Assembly (NCBI GenBank): GCA_003194525.1
Contig: NBIV01000146.1
Location: 62,001 to 126,000 of the forward strand
DNA from: Gracilariopsis chorda
Lineage: Eukaryota; Rhodophyta; Florideophyceae; Gracilariales; Gracilariaceae
DNA: 64,000 bases
Direction: 5' to 3'
A model generated the notes under the pieces. It was not told the DNA's origin and ran no database searches. It saw nothing but the letters and a program-made list of their open reading frames with translations. A program made the translations under genes and the position numbers. This document shows, one piece after another, positions 22,950 to 34,678 of this stretch; the first letter of the stretch is position 1; each line of letters opens with the position of its first letter.

Positions 22950-22954
22950 TCATG
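22950..22954. repeat. Target-site duplication TCATG (right)
   Basis: Exact partner of 17306-17310. Confidence 0.85.
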
Positions 22955-23650
22955 TTCACCCCATCGAGTGGAAGCTAGTGTCGGTACTTGCTTTCAAAAC
23001 ACCCCTATTCTAGAATGCGCAATCTACAAAAAATTTCAATGTTACTTAGAAACAATCGTAGATGCTGTTAAAACATATGTAATTTGATTGGTACGAGCTC
23101 TGTTACCCGAACGTTTTGGGAAGCGCAGAAACTTTTAACGCCAATTAGAAAACCAAAGTTGGTTATGTTTAAATTTCTATAAAAATGGAAGCCTTTTAGA
23201 CAGCTTTTATAGCAAAAGCGACTTATGATACTGGCAAGAATAACTATGGTACTGATTTGTCAGCGCTTTTGAAACACTCTTAGCAATGTTTATTAATCTA
23301 GCTACTTGACATACTATTTTGTAGATAGTTTTTTACTGCAATAAAAATCTCTGTTTCAAATCTAATAACTGTTGAGTGCGTTAACAGCCTTTGTGTTTCC
23401 GACCAATACGGTACAAAAACTTTTATAAAACGTTTTAAATTTTTTTTGTAGAAAAGTTTAAATATGACCTCATGTGAGGTCAAATGTCAAATAGACACTA
23501 GGGTTGTAACATAAAATAAATTTAACTGATGTATAATTTTTATTCATGTAGGCAGCAACCTTGCAGCCAACATGAACGAAATCTAACACGTTTTGCGGCA
23601 ACGTGTAAATGCCTAATTGCGAGAGAGGTGTTCTCAAGTCTCATTTTCTA
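22955..23650. other. AT-rich flank of Harbinger copy C
   Basis: No gene seen. The right part, from about 23540, aligns with 47895-48029 of element B, including the shared GGCATTTACACGTTG (minus strand), and leads to the terminal repeat. Confidence 0.55.
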
Positions 23651-23674
23651 GCAAACAACTCATAGAACGCCCCT
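23651..23674 (-). repeat. Right terminal inverted repeat of Harbinger copy C
   Basis: On the minus strand it reads AGGGGCGTTCTATGAGTTGT, nearly identical to the right end of element B (48010-48029). It is followed on the plus strand by TTA, a typical PIF/Harbinger target. No matching left end appears to the left in the window, so that end is either outside or eroded. Confidence 0.75.
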
Positions 23675-26483
23675 TTACTGTTAGACTGAGAAAGTTCCGA
23701 AATTGACTTTCAAGAAGGGAGCTTCAGCATGCAGCATGCTGCGCTGCACAGCCCAGTGCGGATGTGATGCTAATAGATGGCATAAACGCGGACAGCAAAG
23801 TCCCTGTCAGTTCAATAGAAAATGGTGCTGCTCAAGGACACGTCTTGATCAATGGATCCAAAGCCAATGTCAGTGGGCACCGTCTTGCTTCGTATCGTGT
23901 CTCTCTACGTTGACTCGAGTCAATAGTGGACTCATTCTGCGTGATGCTTTCTGAAATCTATGACAAAATCTTCGTCGATCTTCATTACCCACCCACACCA
24001 ATCTGGGGCTGCTGTCACCTTTTCTCATTCCGAGCGCCCGGCCAGCTGAGGCCCTCGTCCTCTCTATCCCCTGCTTTTCTGTAGTCTTTCTATCTAAAAC
24101 AGAATGACGCCAAGGAAAGCACAATTATCCCACACCATGCAATAAACACACATTTCTTGCGTTCCTCACAAACTCGACTGACGCCATATCAAGCAAAGCC
24201 GCTGATGATACATGCATACCCACCACACTACATAGATCTGTTTTCCGACTTTGCAGATGTATCCAGCGGTTTTCCCCTTCCACCCACACGTACAATGTCT
24301 TCCGCCTTCCAATCACTCGTTCGGATTCCAGTCAAATGCGATATCTCATAGCATTCAAAAATCGCTGTAGGACACGGCGAACCGAGTTTATATCTTCTAA
24401 CTGCACACGCAGAAAGATGAAAAGGCTTTCTGGGAGGAGAGAATCTAAACCGCAGCGTTCCTCTCATAATTTGGTACCAGTGCAAGAGAAACGGTTGTTG
24501 TGATGGCTCACTTGTCCAATGACCACATACACAGGGCCCATCCTTATCAGCCTTGTCTCTCTAGAGAAAAGCCTTGTGCCACTTTAAGAAAAAACTATCC
24601 CCCCTTCGTGCCATGGTGTCCTAGGGCGCACGCTAGTGCAAAAGACTTTGAAGCTAGAGTGAGAAGAGAAGGAATTAATTTAGATGGCAGGCAATCTAGT
24701 TCTTGGTGTTCCGATGCGCATGGAAGTCTTCACACAGCGCAAGACACGATATGAATGGTCCCGAAGGATGAACTCAACAAAATATATGACCCGCTGATAT
24801 ATTGCATGGCGGCGTCAGTGTTATCATTGATATCGCACATCGCAGCAAAGGATTGTCATGTATTTCCTGGATCGTGACGGACGGTGAGTTTGGCTTTTTC
24901 GATAATAGACCAGCAACTCAAAAGAGTCGTATCCTTGATGAAAACAATAATTCCCCCTGAGAGGTTTCAAACCTCTCGAGATGAATCGTTGTTGTTTCAT
25001 GAAACTTACCTCATTGCCAGCAACAGTAAAGTCAACAATGAAAAAGAAACCAAAAAAGCTGTAGCTTCCTCCAGGATAAGAACATGTCACGCAAACAACC
25101 TTTCATTGAAAGTGCTCGTGAAACCAGTGCACAACCTTTCGTCAGCAGACGAATGTGATAGCCACCTGGCGTTTGCAGACAACTGCGAATGGACAACATA
25201 TACCAGAAAGCGTAATGGGACACCTGTAAAACATCATCTCTTGATCCTTACACATGACAGTTGATCACCTTTGATACTTCCGAAACAAATTCAAGCATGA
25301 CATATTCGAAGCCGATGCCATAAGTCAGGAACCTTTAATGCTGGAAGCCCTGAAGTTATACGTGTCCGAATAAGGACGGACTTCAGATGTTGAATCTAGG
25401 TTCGGAACTCCGTGAGCCCATGCGCTTGTAGATTCAACAATTCTACCTGGTTCATAAAATATAACACATGCCCCTGTTCTGAATGAATTTGTTCCACTTC
25501 AAGGGGTGGGTTGGAATTTCTTTCAAGCTTTTTGCTTGAATCATGGATTACTGTTGTAGATAGATGGATCCAGTGAAGACGTTTTCCACACCTCCCTCCG
25601 CAAATCATTAATGGAAACCGACCCATCGCTAATCATTTTGATGCATATCAAGAAACAGGCGTTGCAGGAACCCGGAAGCATGCATTTGCTGACAAGGTTC
25701 GGAACAAAAGCAAAGCAAGTCGATCAATTTGCGTCTATATGAGCGATGTCTGTGTGACCGGTCTGAGATGTCACCACGCACAATTCAAATCGTACAAGTG
25801 TTGCTTTCTAGTAAACGGATTAGAATTGCTAGCAGTCTGCTTGCTATGCATGTTGCATATATCGTAGAACGCAGATGCAATACACCGGGTGAATCCAATC
25901 ATTGGTAGTTGGCGGTCAGAACGCAACCAGCCTCTGCCACAGTGGCAAGGACAGAGCCGTTCTTTGTCATGGTGTGACAGGGCATGCATACCCGCCACAC
26001 CTTTAGAAAACAAGGTTAGGGGTCAAAGAGCTAGTATTTCGTCGAACAACATAAAACCCTAACCAGAACCCGTTTGAACCAAGGCTCAACGTTTGTGACG
26101 CGTCTTCTGTTCTGTCAATTCTAAAATGCAGCCTATGTCGCAGCTTTTTGGTGAATCAGAATCGAAGGTTAACGGTCTACCCCTTTGATTCTCTTTTTCC
26201 GAAATGGGATCAAACAAAAAGAAATCCTACCACCTGGTTTTCCCTCTAACATTTCTAGTGGTAAGACGACTCGCTCGACAGAGTGTGAAGGCAGAACCTC
26301 AGTGGAACCCGTTTTTGAGAATGGAGTAATGTTGGATATCGGGCGTGGATATCGTGGAACAATGCAACTGAATTCCGCCCCGAGAGGGTTATGCCACTCT
26401 TCGTATCATCATCACGTTGATGTAAGTGTTAGCAGGCACTGCTAGTTAGCTAACACTTTCACTCTTACCGGAGGGTTTGAAGG
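23675..26483. other. Gene-poor stretch with small palindromes
   Basis: No ORF with a recognisable domain; the longest (24884-25264, plus, 126 codons) has no ATG-led family signature. There is a perfect 19-base palindrome at 24959-24977 (GAGAGGTTTCAAACCTCTC) and a hairpin with 10-bp arms at 26424-26433 and 26449-26458 (AAGTGTTAGC / GCTAACACTT). Confidence 0.4.
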
Positions 26484-26804
26484 TTAGATTGCTAGGTAGC
26501 AGAAGTCCTCAGCCGGTTTGTAGCCCAGTAACGCCTCACATGATAGTACCTGTACAGTGTTTGGTGAAGAACCCCACGGCCTCCCAGCATCATATGATCG
26601 CAAAGGGTTAGGATTGCTATATATTTGTGTATGCCGGATGTACCATTGAAGTGAAGCGAAACCATTCGAAGAGATTGCATATTCTTGTGCTACTCTCTTT
26701 GCGTTACTCGTGTGTCCAATCTGCTGCCGGAAACAGGACAGCTGAGTTCCTTTCAACCAGTTACAACAACTTCTGAATGAACAGGCAGGATACAACGCTT
26801 GCAA
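26484..26804 (-). pseudogene. Possible transposase N-terminal (helix-turn-helix) fragment
   Basis: A 106-codon minus-strand frame contains NAKRVAQEYAISSNGFASLQ, then SYDAGRPWGSSPNTVQVL, then CEALLGYKP. A helix-turn-helix, then a 'GRP' linker, then a second helix is the usual N-terminus of Tc1/IS630-like transposases. No DDE domain could be found downstream. This is a resemblance only. Confidence 0.25.
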
Positions 26805-28280
26805 AACGATGGCGTAAGCGAGGCTTTACATCAGAATACTTGAAAATCAGAACCTGGATATTTAGCTGGGAGTCAACGGAGTGTGGTGATTCACAAAATT
26901 TGATTCGAGTTAATCTCGGAGTCGAACCTCACCTTTGAACGAAATTATGCGTTGGATTCACATGGTATGTCTAGAAGTGTTGACCAGGTTGCTACTTGAA
27001 TTGGCTTTGCTGCTAGACAAGATGTTCAGGGAGTCACCAAAGCCTGCTTCAATGAAGTCCTGAGACAAGACTTGGTAGTTAGCTCACCTGTCCCTATCAT
27101 GAACAACATTTCTGTGCATGCAGATTATGTAGGGTCCATCCGTAAATCTACAGAGCGATTCTTAGGGGCAAGACCGTGCCTCACCAGTGCCACAAAACTT
27201 ACTCAGAACTCATGCTTTACTGCCAGATGAGGGAAGTGGCTATGCGTTTGTGGCAACTGCATGGTAGTTAAGCTATGAATTATCTCTTTGAACCCGTATC
27301 TTGTGTACTTGGCGGTGTTGGAGATTCGAAGGAAAGAGCATAGGCACCAAATATGGTTTAAACACAGAATCGTGAAGTTGTACAGAACACAGATGAGGAC
27401 AAAGGCAAAAAGGTCGTTAGCTTTGTGGCGGTTTATGACAAAATGAGTAGGTTGCTCAGACACCCAAACACAGCGGCAAAGAGTATCTGTCAGCTATGCG
27501 TAAATTGAAATCGAGTGCTGTGCAAGTTATCGTGAACGTGTATTTATTGCAGATAACTGCAAAGTGGGTCATAGGAACCTGCTCCTTTTTGAACGACTTT
27601 CAGCGAATGAAGCAAGTGGTAAGGGTTACTGGTCAAAGTTTTGTCAAAGTGTAGCTCATCGGGTTTAGGATGGACCATTGTGATAACCAAAACCGCTAGG
27701 CCACAAGTCCGGTGTGAACCATGGCAGTGACCCCTATGACAGCGCACATATACACCACAACCATTTAACGTTAGTGAGTTATGCTTCTGGTATCGAGATC
27801 ATGTCCGAGATGGTCTCGAGACACTGATGAAGCAGAGATTGGTGAGATGACGGCGACATCTCTCGGGGTTAGCCTCATGGTTTGTACGAGAGGGGATAAA
27901 GACCCTAGAAACGTGGGGTAGCTTTCCAAAGAACTTCTCCAACGGGAGTGAACTGGGGAGCTCTGCTTTATGCGTCTGTGAGGAGAATCTCTGTCCTACA
28001 AATCGGGATAAGTCCGTCACGAAAAACCTACTTGCCCTGGAAAAGATCTTGTTTTTTGGTATTCATGTCCCACCCTTAGGCAGCGTGAACAACACACAAT
28101 ATCAGAAAGCTTTTTGAAACCGTAGGAAACTTAAGGTTCGCCATGATCAGCGTTTAAGTCGCCATCAATCACGTTAATAGAGTCACGGTATGACAAGTTT
28201 GAAAGGCGTTGACGACAGGTCAACTTGTGAGTTGTGAGCTGAATTTGTGAGAAGCCACAGTTAGGTTGATGGGAAAAGTG
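26805..28280. other. No gene seen
   Basis: Only short frames on both strands, without domains or repeats that I could define. Confidence 0.4.
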
Positions 28281-28290
28281 CCCGTTCGTT

Positions 28291-28299
28291 CTATATAAG
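28291..28299 (+). promoter_or_regulatory. TATA box of the small secreted cysteine-rich gene
   Basis: CTATATAAG lies about 125 bases before the ATG at 28422. The paralogue at 53907-54251 has a weaker CCTATACGG at a similar distance. Confidence 0.6.
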
Positions 28300-28421
28300 A
28301 GGCAGAGAGTGCGACTTTCAGGGCCTCGACCGCAACATCTGCGAATCCATCCTAGAAGGAAAAACTCTCGCACTATTAAGAATTTCTCACTGGATCAGGT
28401 CTTACGTTCACTTCAATCGCC

Positions 28422-28763
28422 ATGAAGTCTGCTCTGTTCTTCGCTGTTCTTCTTCTCTTTACTTTGGTGTGCACTGCTTCTGCGGGCGGGGTTCCTTGTG
28501 GAGAGAAGTGTGCCTCAATTCCGCATACTCCGAAGTACAAATGCGTTCCGGTATTCTGTCCGTCGAATACCAAATGTCTCAAGAAAGCCAGGTGCAGACT
28601 GTCAAAGACTTTCATTTTCCATTTGAAAATCAAGAAGGGCAAGTGCTGCCAGACTAAAGGTGTTTGTATCGCGTTCACTCCGAAGTTCCACAAAGGTGCA
28701 GGTCTTGCAGCAACGACCGCTGGTACTGCCGGTTCCGGTGAAGGTGACTACATATATGTGTAG
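28422..28763 (+). CDS. Small secreted cysteine-rich protein, 113 residues
   Basis: This is an intact single-exon gene. It has a signal peptide (residues 1 to about 21, hydrophobic core LFFAVLLLFTLVC, cleavage near TASA-GG). The mature part has nine cysteines (PCGEKC, KYKC, FC, TKC, ARC, GKCC, GVC), many lysines, a Gly/Ala/Thr-rich linker and a final DYIYV. A paralogue at 53907-54251 keeps all nine cysteines, the SIPHT and RKGKCC/KKGKCC motifs and the DYIYV end, while only about half of the mature residues match, which implies selection on the fold. The 5' leader is also partly shared (GATCAGGTCTT before the ATG). The family is unknown to me. The protein is probably extracellular and disulfide-bonded, perhaps defensive or a wall/matrix protein. 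Stop codon TAG. Confidence 0.88.
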   Translation: MKSALFFAVLLLFTLVCTASAGGVPCGEKCASIPHTPKYKCVPVFCPSNTKCLKKARCRLSKTFIFHLKIKKGKCCQTKGVCIAFTPKFHKGAGLAATTAGTAGSGEGDYIYV

Positions 28764-30125
28764 GGACTCCTGTTGAAATGGATTTGTTTGTTCGTCGCTA
28801 CGTGGAGCATTCCGCAATCGACAAATAGGTTCTCTTCAACTCGCTGTGATGAACCTATTTGACCTCCGTATATCTTGCTGTTCATTGCTTTCTGTGCTGG
28901 CTAGAACACTTTCCTGAGAGTGTTTTACTCAGTGAACCCAGTAAATTATGCCGTCTACATGTTCATTATGAGTTAAAGGGTTACTGCTGAGCGCTTTATA
29001 GCTATCCGCCAGCTGCCGTTCTCTGTTAACAGAAGTATTTGCCTAGTGAAAGCTCAAGTAACCGTTTTTCCTTACCCCTTCTGATATTTGAATGGTTTGT
29101 ATTAGACCGAGGTTTAAATTCTTAGAAGAGGTGGGTTTCTTATACTTCCCATCTTTCTTACAGAAATATCCTAATGACAAGTGGTACAAACATGTATCCT
29201 AATCATTCGTTTCACTAAGTGGAGCCAGAAGGAGGGATAATTGCAACTTCTCAATTTTAATGTAGTAGACTATGATTACTTAAACTAAATGCTTGACTTT
29301 CCAAGAATTCCATTCTTCGCATGGGGCCTTTACGAATCGCATTAAGGTAGGAGATGCGAATTCCAAAGGCCAGGCCAGGTTGCCCCACTTACTAGTGGTA
29401 GAGGCTTCCATTTAGGCGGGTTCAGAAAATTGATTTCTGGGGCTCAAAAATCAGAAAATCGATTTTTGAAAGCCAGAAAATTGAACCGGACCCAAAAAAG
29501 GCGGAAGCCGACTATTCCAGACGAGAACATGTTGTGAACTAGGGAAAGGAAAACCAGCATTGACCAAAGGTGATGTAGGGGTCGGGGGGTGGGTCCCTCT
29601 GAAATGTCACTAGGTCCAAAAACCACTCTAATTTTTTCTTAAGCCAACCCTCTATTTTTTGACACATCAATGCACCAAAAACTCCCATCAAACCGTACCA
29701 CTCCCGCCGTTTTTCTAACTATGGACAGTTGCTTCGCACGTCAGTCGGCGTCTCCCTATCCACTCCACTCATAAGGATACATCTTGGTCAACAAGTTGAC
29801 ATTCCAGTATCGTACCGTAGACAAGCGCTGCTCTTCGTTAGTAGTTGAACTGAAAGGATCACGAGGTGAGAGCTATCTACGCTATCGCAATTTCGAGGAA
29901 TGACATTGTGCGTGGTACGTTTCCTTGGGGCATGAATATGTCGAAGTGTAACGAAGAAAACGGCTTCCCCGAATCTGCCTTGGGTACTGTACAGCTTTTA
30001 AGTAAGTTCTAACCTACCCAGGACAATCTTTCTATTGCAGAGAGAGATCCGAGCGTTCCCAAGTTCCCAAATCCATGAATACGTGAGAGAAAGAAATAGA
30101 AAGAATTTCAGCTTTGGACCTGCAA
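28764..30125. other. No gene; short degenerate repeats near 29425-29485
   Basis: Three imperfect copies of CAGAAAATTGATTT-like sequence lie at about 29424, 29452 and 29473, partly in inverted arrangement. Nothing else is supported. Confidence 0.4.
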
Positions 30126-30128
30126 TAA
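30126..30128. repeat. TAA target duplication, left of Harbinger A
   Basis: TAA precedes the left terminal repeat of A and recurs at 37632-37634. Confidence 0.7.
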
Positions 30129-30143
30129 GGGCCGTTCTATGAC
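30129..30143 (+). repeat. Left terminal inverted repeat of Harbinger A
   Basis: GGGCCGTTCTATGAC, inverted partner of 37617-37631. Confidence 0.75.
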
Positions 30144-30642
30144 CTTCTTAATCTGTGAACAGTTAACTCTGAATTAAAAAATTGTCGATTTTGGTCCAGT
30201 TTCGTACACTACGAAAAATAAAGCAAAAGCCTAAGAGGACAAAGCCATCCCATCGCGAAGAGTATGCATGCGACTTTGCAACAACATAAGGGAAATCACT
30301 CTTTTGTCGCGCATCATCCAGTTTCTTCAACTCCTTCACGATAGGACCGTCCAGTCGAGCAAAAGAAGCAAATGAAGGCGCCTTTTAGCGAGATGTGTTA
30401 TGCATATCATTTGCAGTGCAATAGGCGAACAAATGATGGACCAAGATAACAGCGCACTTTGTTGCGTGCTCTTCCGATCTCTCTTCAACACACAGGCTCA
30501 CACAGAGTCTCTTTATGACAGTGTTTTAACGAGAATGTGTTGCGTTAAAAAAACCACACAGCCATCTTTCTCAGGTCAAGGTTTTCTACAACCAAAGCAG
30601 AAAAATTGTTCTTGAGTTGCAGCTTCTCTTACTCCACCTGTT

Positions 30643-31604
30643 ATGTTGTTTCTTAAGTTAAGAGTTCTAGCAGAAGCAAGTTACTTAAAAATATCGTGGT
30701 CCTACATGGTTGGCTCCTCAACAGTTTACCATGCATTCACAGAAAACTTAATTGTTCTTGATCAAACACTTCCACAGATTAGATTTTCGCGCACAGAGAA
30801 ACAGTGTACGAACCCGGCAAATATGTTTCGAAGCTTAAGAAACAGTGCATTTCATGCTGTTATATCGGCATTGGACGGAATAGCCATTGCTATGAAGTGC
30901 ACTTCTCTGAGAGAAGCTCCAGATCCCATAAAGTACTACAATCGAAAGAAATTATTTGCGCTTTGCGTGCAGGCAACCGTACAAGTAGACTGTAAGTTTT
31001 TCTTCGTGTCTGCACGTCATTGTGGTGGAACGCATGACGCAACCGCCTTTAGTAATACAAAACTATACGACTTACTACATGGAGATGGACTACGTTCTTG
31101 GGCAGCCGTCGTTGCAGACGATGCGTATAGTCACAAAGCCCGAGTTTTGACGCCCTTTCTGGGTCGACATTTAACACAGAGAGAAGACACATATAACGCT
31201 TATCATTCTGTTACTCGGGTGTGCGAAGAACAAGCGTTCGGGTTTCTAGTATGTCGTTTTGAAGTTTTCTGGTCTGCTATACGCTATTCTTTGCAGCACA
31301 CTACTCTCATCATTCTTGTCGCCTATAAATTACAAAACTTTCTCATTGATACTTCTGACGATAATACGTACGAATTCATTGCTGCGCATGAAAAAATCAG
31401 GTTTATGGCAGTACTGTTGTGCATTTTCAAGATGAGTTGCACAATAAGAGAGATAACATGCGTGCAAGAAACCGTGGTAGAGAAGTTTTCGATTTGAGAG
31501 ATCAACTTGCGGATCATGACAGAGCTTTGTACGAAGAGGAACATGCTGAGATATATTTTAAAGTGTTGCGAACAGAATCCCGGGCGGTGAATGGTGGAGT
31601 ATAG
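30643..31604 (+). pseudogene. Harbinger DDE transposase (DDE_Tnp_4 type), copy A
   Basis: The main frame (284 residues) has the family's three catalytic positions: Asp in SALDGIAIAMKC (about residue 78), Asp in VVADDAYSHKA (about 160) and Glu in CEEQAFGFLVCRF (about 195-196). The typical KYYNRKKLFALCVQA and GGTHDATAF blocks lie between them. The C-terminal piece continues in another frame (NRGREVFDLRDQLADHDRAL), so a frameshift lies near 31410. An N-terminal part that copy B shows at 37792-38091 is missing or scrambled here. Close relative of 37792-39087. Probably inactive as it stands, though the catalytic core is unbroken. Confidence 0.88.
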
Positions 31605-31732
31605 GGTTTTCAACTTGAGGTACTGAAATTTACACTTGGTGGTGGAGTTGTAGGGCGTGGAAATACAGATCTGCTAGACCTGGATGGATTCTGTTCGCCA
31701 TTATCTTCATAATATCAGCTCTGCTTTGTCTA

Positions 31733-32344
31733 GTGAACACATCAAAACAGAATGAATGCCATCTTCCGAAGGCTCGGTTTCTTCAATCCCCACATGGACC
31801 GCAGCTACTCACTTTTTGCACTCTCGAAGCATGTGAATGCTGTCAAATACGGCATTCATTACACCATGGGCCCCCTGCCTTCTACACATCCATCGCCCAG
31901 ATTTCATCACTGAGGCTAGAAGGATTTCGAGAGCACAGTCTTAAGTTTCGAACCCGAAGTACTTCCCGAACTGTGCATATAACATGTGTATCAGCAGTCT
32001 TGCCATCTTTCAACCATTTCATATCGAGTTATGCGCTGCCCAAGTCCGACCCACTGCCACTGCTACCAGAGAAGCTGCGATCACAGCGCGAAATCCCACC
32101 TCGCTATGATCCGCATGCTCTTGAGCAGGTTCTGTACCAGTGGTGGGAATCTGCAGGCTTGGAAAATCGGGATCTATTTGGCATTGTGAGTGACATAGCT
32201 GTACAAGCTCTTTCTGATAGTCGAGAGGACTTCAATTTCTTTGACTTTAAAGTTATTCCGTTCGCTTCTGGAAAGCTCATAAGAGAGGCTTACGACACAT
32301 CCGACGCCTTCTTTGGTCGAAAGCAAACCCTCGCAGTCTCTTAA
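31733..32344 (+). pseudogene. Possible valyl-tRNA synthetase N-terminal fragment
   Basis: Within a 203-codon frame, the segment LRSQREIPPRYDPHALEQ followed by YQWWESAGL resembles the start of valyl-tRNA synthetases ('lPk.ydp..vE..wy.wWe..g.F'). What follows does not match, so only an N-terminal scrap would be present. It lies between the transposase and the rest of A's cargo. The match is short and may mislead. Confidence 0.35.
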
Positions 32345-32811
32345 ATGATACATGAATGCTTCAGAGACTTGTGTCGCGTGATCTACTTTATCTCGAATTG
32401 TGGGAACGTCGATCTCGGAAATCATGGTCCACAGCCTCACAAACAGGCAACCGAATTTTTTTCTCGTCTCTGTTCTTGGCGGTGCATAATACGCATGTTA
32501 GGACCAATGCGTTGATGCTTCTCATGCGTTAGCTGAACAGAAAATGAGGAAGCAGGCCTTGAATGTATGGTAATATGCGCACAGTCATAAAATCCAAACC
32601 AAGAGTCGGGACTGGTAAGCAATATATCTGCGTTTCGGAGTCACTCATTGGGGTCAGATGGACGAGCTGTCTAAGAGAGAAACGCAAGCGCTGGACCTTC
32701 CACACAAAACTTGATGTCCTGAGCCTCACAAATGCGGCGATTACTACATAGATTCGCTGAGGTAACAGCATCAAGAGATGCATATAAGACTAGCGACACG
32801 GCGTTAGAAAT

Positions 32812-33588
32812 CTACTGACGTCCATCTGCTTCCAGTACAGCTTCCAGAGATGCTTTAACTCTGTCGGAGTTTTCTCCAACTATACCAAGAATATCGACAT
32901 CATCAGCAACAGCACCCCTTCAGAGTGCCAGAAACTGCGCTTGAGCACCGTATATATTTTGCGCACTGGTCTGTTCGTGATCACCAAGCACCTGGTAGGG
33001 TTCAAGAAAGGCAGCCTTCTCTGTGGATAGAATGACAACAGGAAATCGATAGCTCTGCTGGACATCCGGTTTGTGCACGCGACGGAACGGTGATACAACA
33101 TCGCTGAAAATAGCTTTGCGGGCATTTTGAGCCTCTGACCATGCCAACACGTCTATCACATCTGTGTAGTTGGTCCAGGGAAAGAAAATGAAAAAAGGTT
33201 ATTGTTCTGTCTCGAAATCTGGGGACAAGAACTGACAATTTCACGCAGGGTGTGACCAAAGCTTAGAAAAGAAGAGCAAGCAAACGTGGGAACCTTTAAA
33301 CTTACAAGTTCGAGCATCTTCATCTTCACAAATTTCATCTTTAAGGAGATCGTGAACGGAATTAGCATTGGAGGCACTCAAATAAAACAGGAATTGTTGC
33401 TGTTCTTTTGGCGATATTGAACTGTTCGTATTTGCAGTAACAGAATCTGAACGAGCGGCTTCAGCGAGCAGAGCTTTCCATTCTAGGCGTTTGGCAACGC
33501 CTTCTTTGACGTGCATTCCGAGGGCAAAGTGAGGATGATCCGATGGCACGGGGGAAAAGGACTTGGATTTCACGGTAGCGGCTTCCAA
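32812..33588 (-). CDS. Two-exon gene of unknown function in Harbinger A cargo
   Basis: Exon 1 starts with ATG at 33588 (MEAATVKSKSFSPVPSDHPH ... DEICEDEDART). A GTAAGT donor begins at 33305 and an ACACAG acceptor ends at 33162, giving a 144-base intron. The join is in phase and continues into VIDVLAWSEAQNARKAIFSD and RFPVVILSTEKAAFLEPY. The exact phase match across a good donor and acceptor is strong evidence for a real gene. A TGA near 32920 comes about 37 codons before the last stop at 32812, so the C-terminus is uncertain or slightly truncated. No signal peptide, and no family that I recognise; the protein would be soluble, about 175-210 residues. Confidence 0.5.
33162..33305 (-). other. 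Predicted spliceosomal intron, 144 bases
   Basis: Donor GTAAGT, acceptor ACACAG, with a pyrimidine-rich 3' half. It joins two coding frames in phase 1. Confidence 0.5.
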
Positions 33589-34678
33589 AAGGGATCGTAA
33601 GTCTGTTATCGATTAGGTGATGAGGCTGGGATGAATTGAAGTGCAGAATGGGGTTGAAGGGTTCTCGATGCAGTGATGGAGGGAGGGGTTTGATGAAGTT
33701 TGGATGGTGGGTTCACGGGGGCGGCTGTAGTGTGAAGATGAACTGAAGCTGCCATGGTAGGGGCGAAAGAAAGGGATCACACAAGCAGTCGTGGACGGTG
33801 GCGAGGATTGCTGCGGTGTTTTTGACAGGATTCGAGAGCGAGACAATTAATAGGCAGTATGACACGGGTGAGTTGAGCGGTAAAGTAGTAAGGGCGAGGG
33901 CTGCATTCGTTATGCAGCTGAGAAAAGAGCGAAACGCGCAAGTTGGGCGGCCCAAATGACGTTGATGAAGAAAGTGTAGCATTTACCAGGCTGGTGACGG
34001 CGATAAAAAATTAACGCGGATTGAAAAGAGAGGCAAGGAGAGTGGTCTGAATAGGTAATATCAAGTTTCAGTACGGAGTGCTGTCGTTTTGTTTTTCCCG
34101 GAAGGACACAGCGCGAGAAATTCACCGTGATTTTGGTGTTGGTTGTCGTGTGGCATAGCATGGTAAGCTAAATAAGCTGCGATAGTGCTTGTCTCTGACG
34201 GAAGGATTGAAACAGACGAGTTGGTACAAAGTAGCACCTTTTGGGGAAAGCCAAGTGCAAAATGGCATGAATGAAGTGACTCTACTGCGATTCCGTTTCA
34301 AATTTGTGCTGTGATGGTCGGGAAGAGTTAGATTCAGCGCGGGAACGCAGGATGTATGTTGCCGTCGAAGTGTTGAAGTCGGTGATGCATGCCCGAATGC
34401 ATGTTGCTCCATCCCATCAAGTGAGATGGAAAGCTGAGCACACCGGGCAAAGCTGGATTTGACACGCCCCCCGAAGATGGATCGGGGGATGAAGCAAGTT
34501 CGGGTGGTAGATTTGGCGATGGATGACGGCGGGGACAAAGCATTCGCAAGTGGAGAAACTGAGAGAGGACACAGATGATAAGCAGTGATGTGGTGGTTCC
34601 ATCGGCTGGAAAGGCAGTGCGAAGAGTCTTGAGCGATTCGGGAAGAGCTGATGGAAACGCAGAGCAGCTGGCAGGACT
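33589..34678. other. Purine/pyrimidine-biased stretch, no gene supported
   Basis: Frames exist on the minus strand but are Ser/Pro/His-rich by composition and show no domain. This is probably the shared upstream region of the genes at 33588 (minus) and 34679/35077 (plus). Confidence 0.35.
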
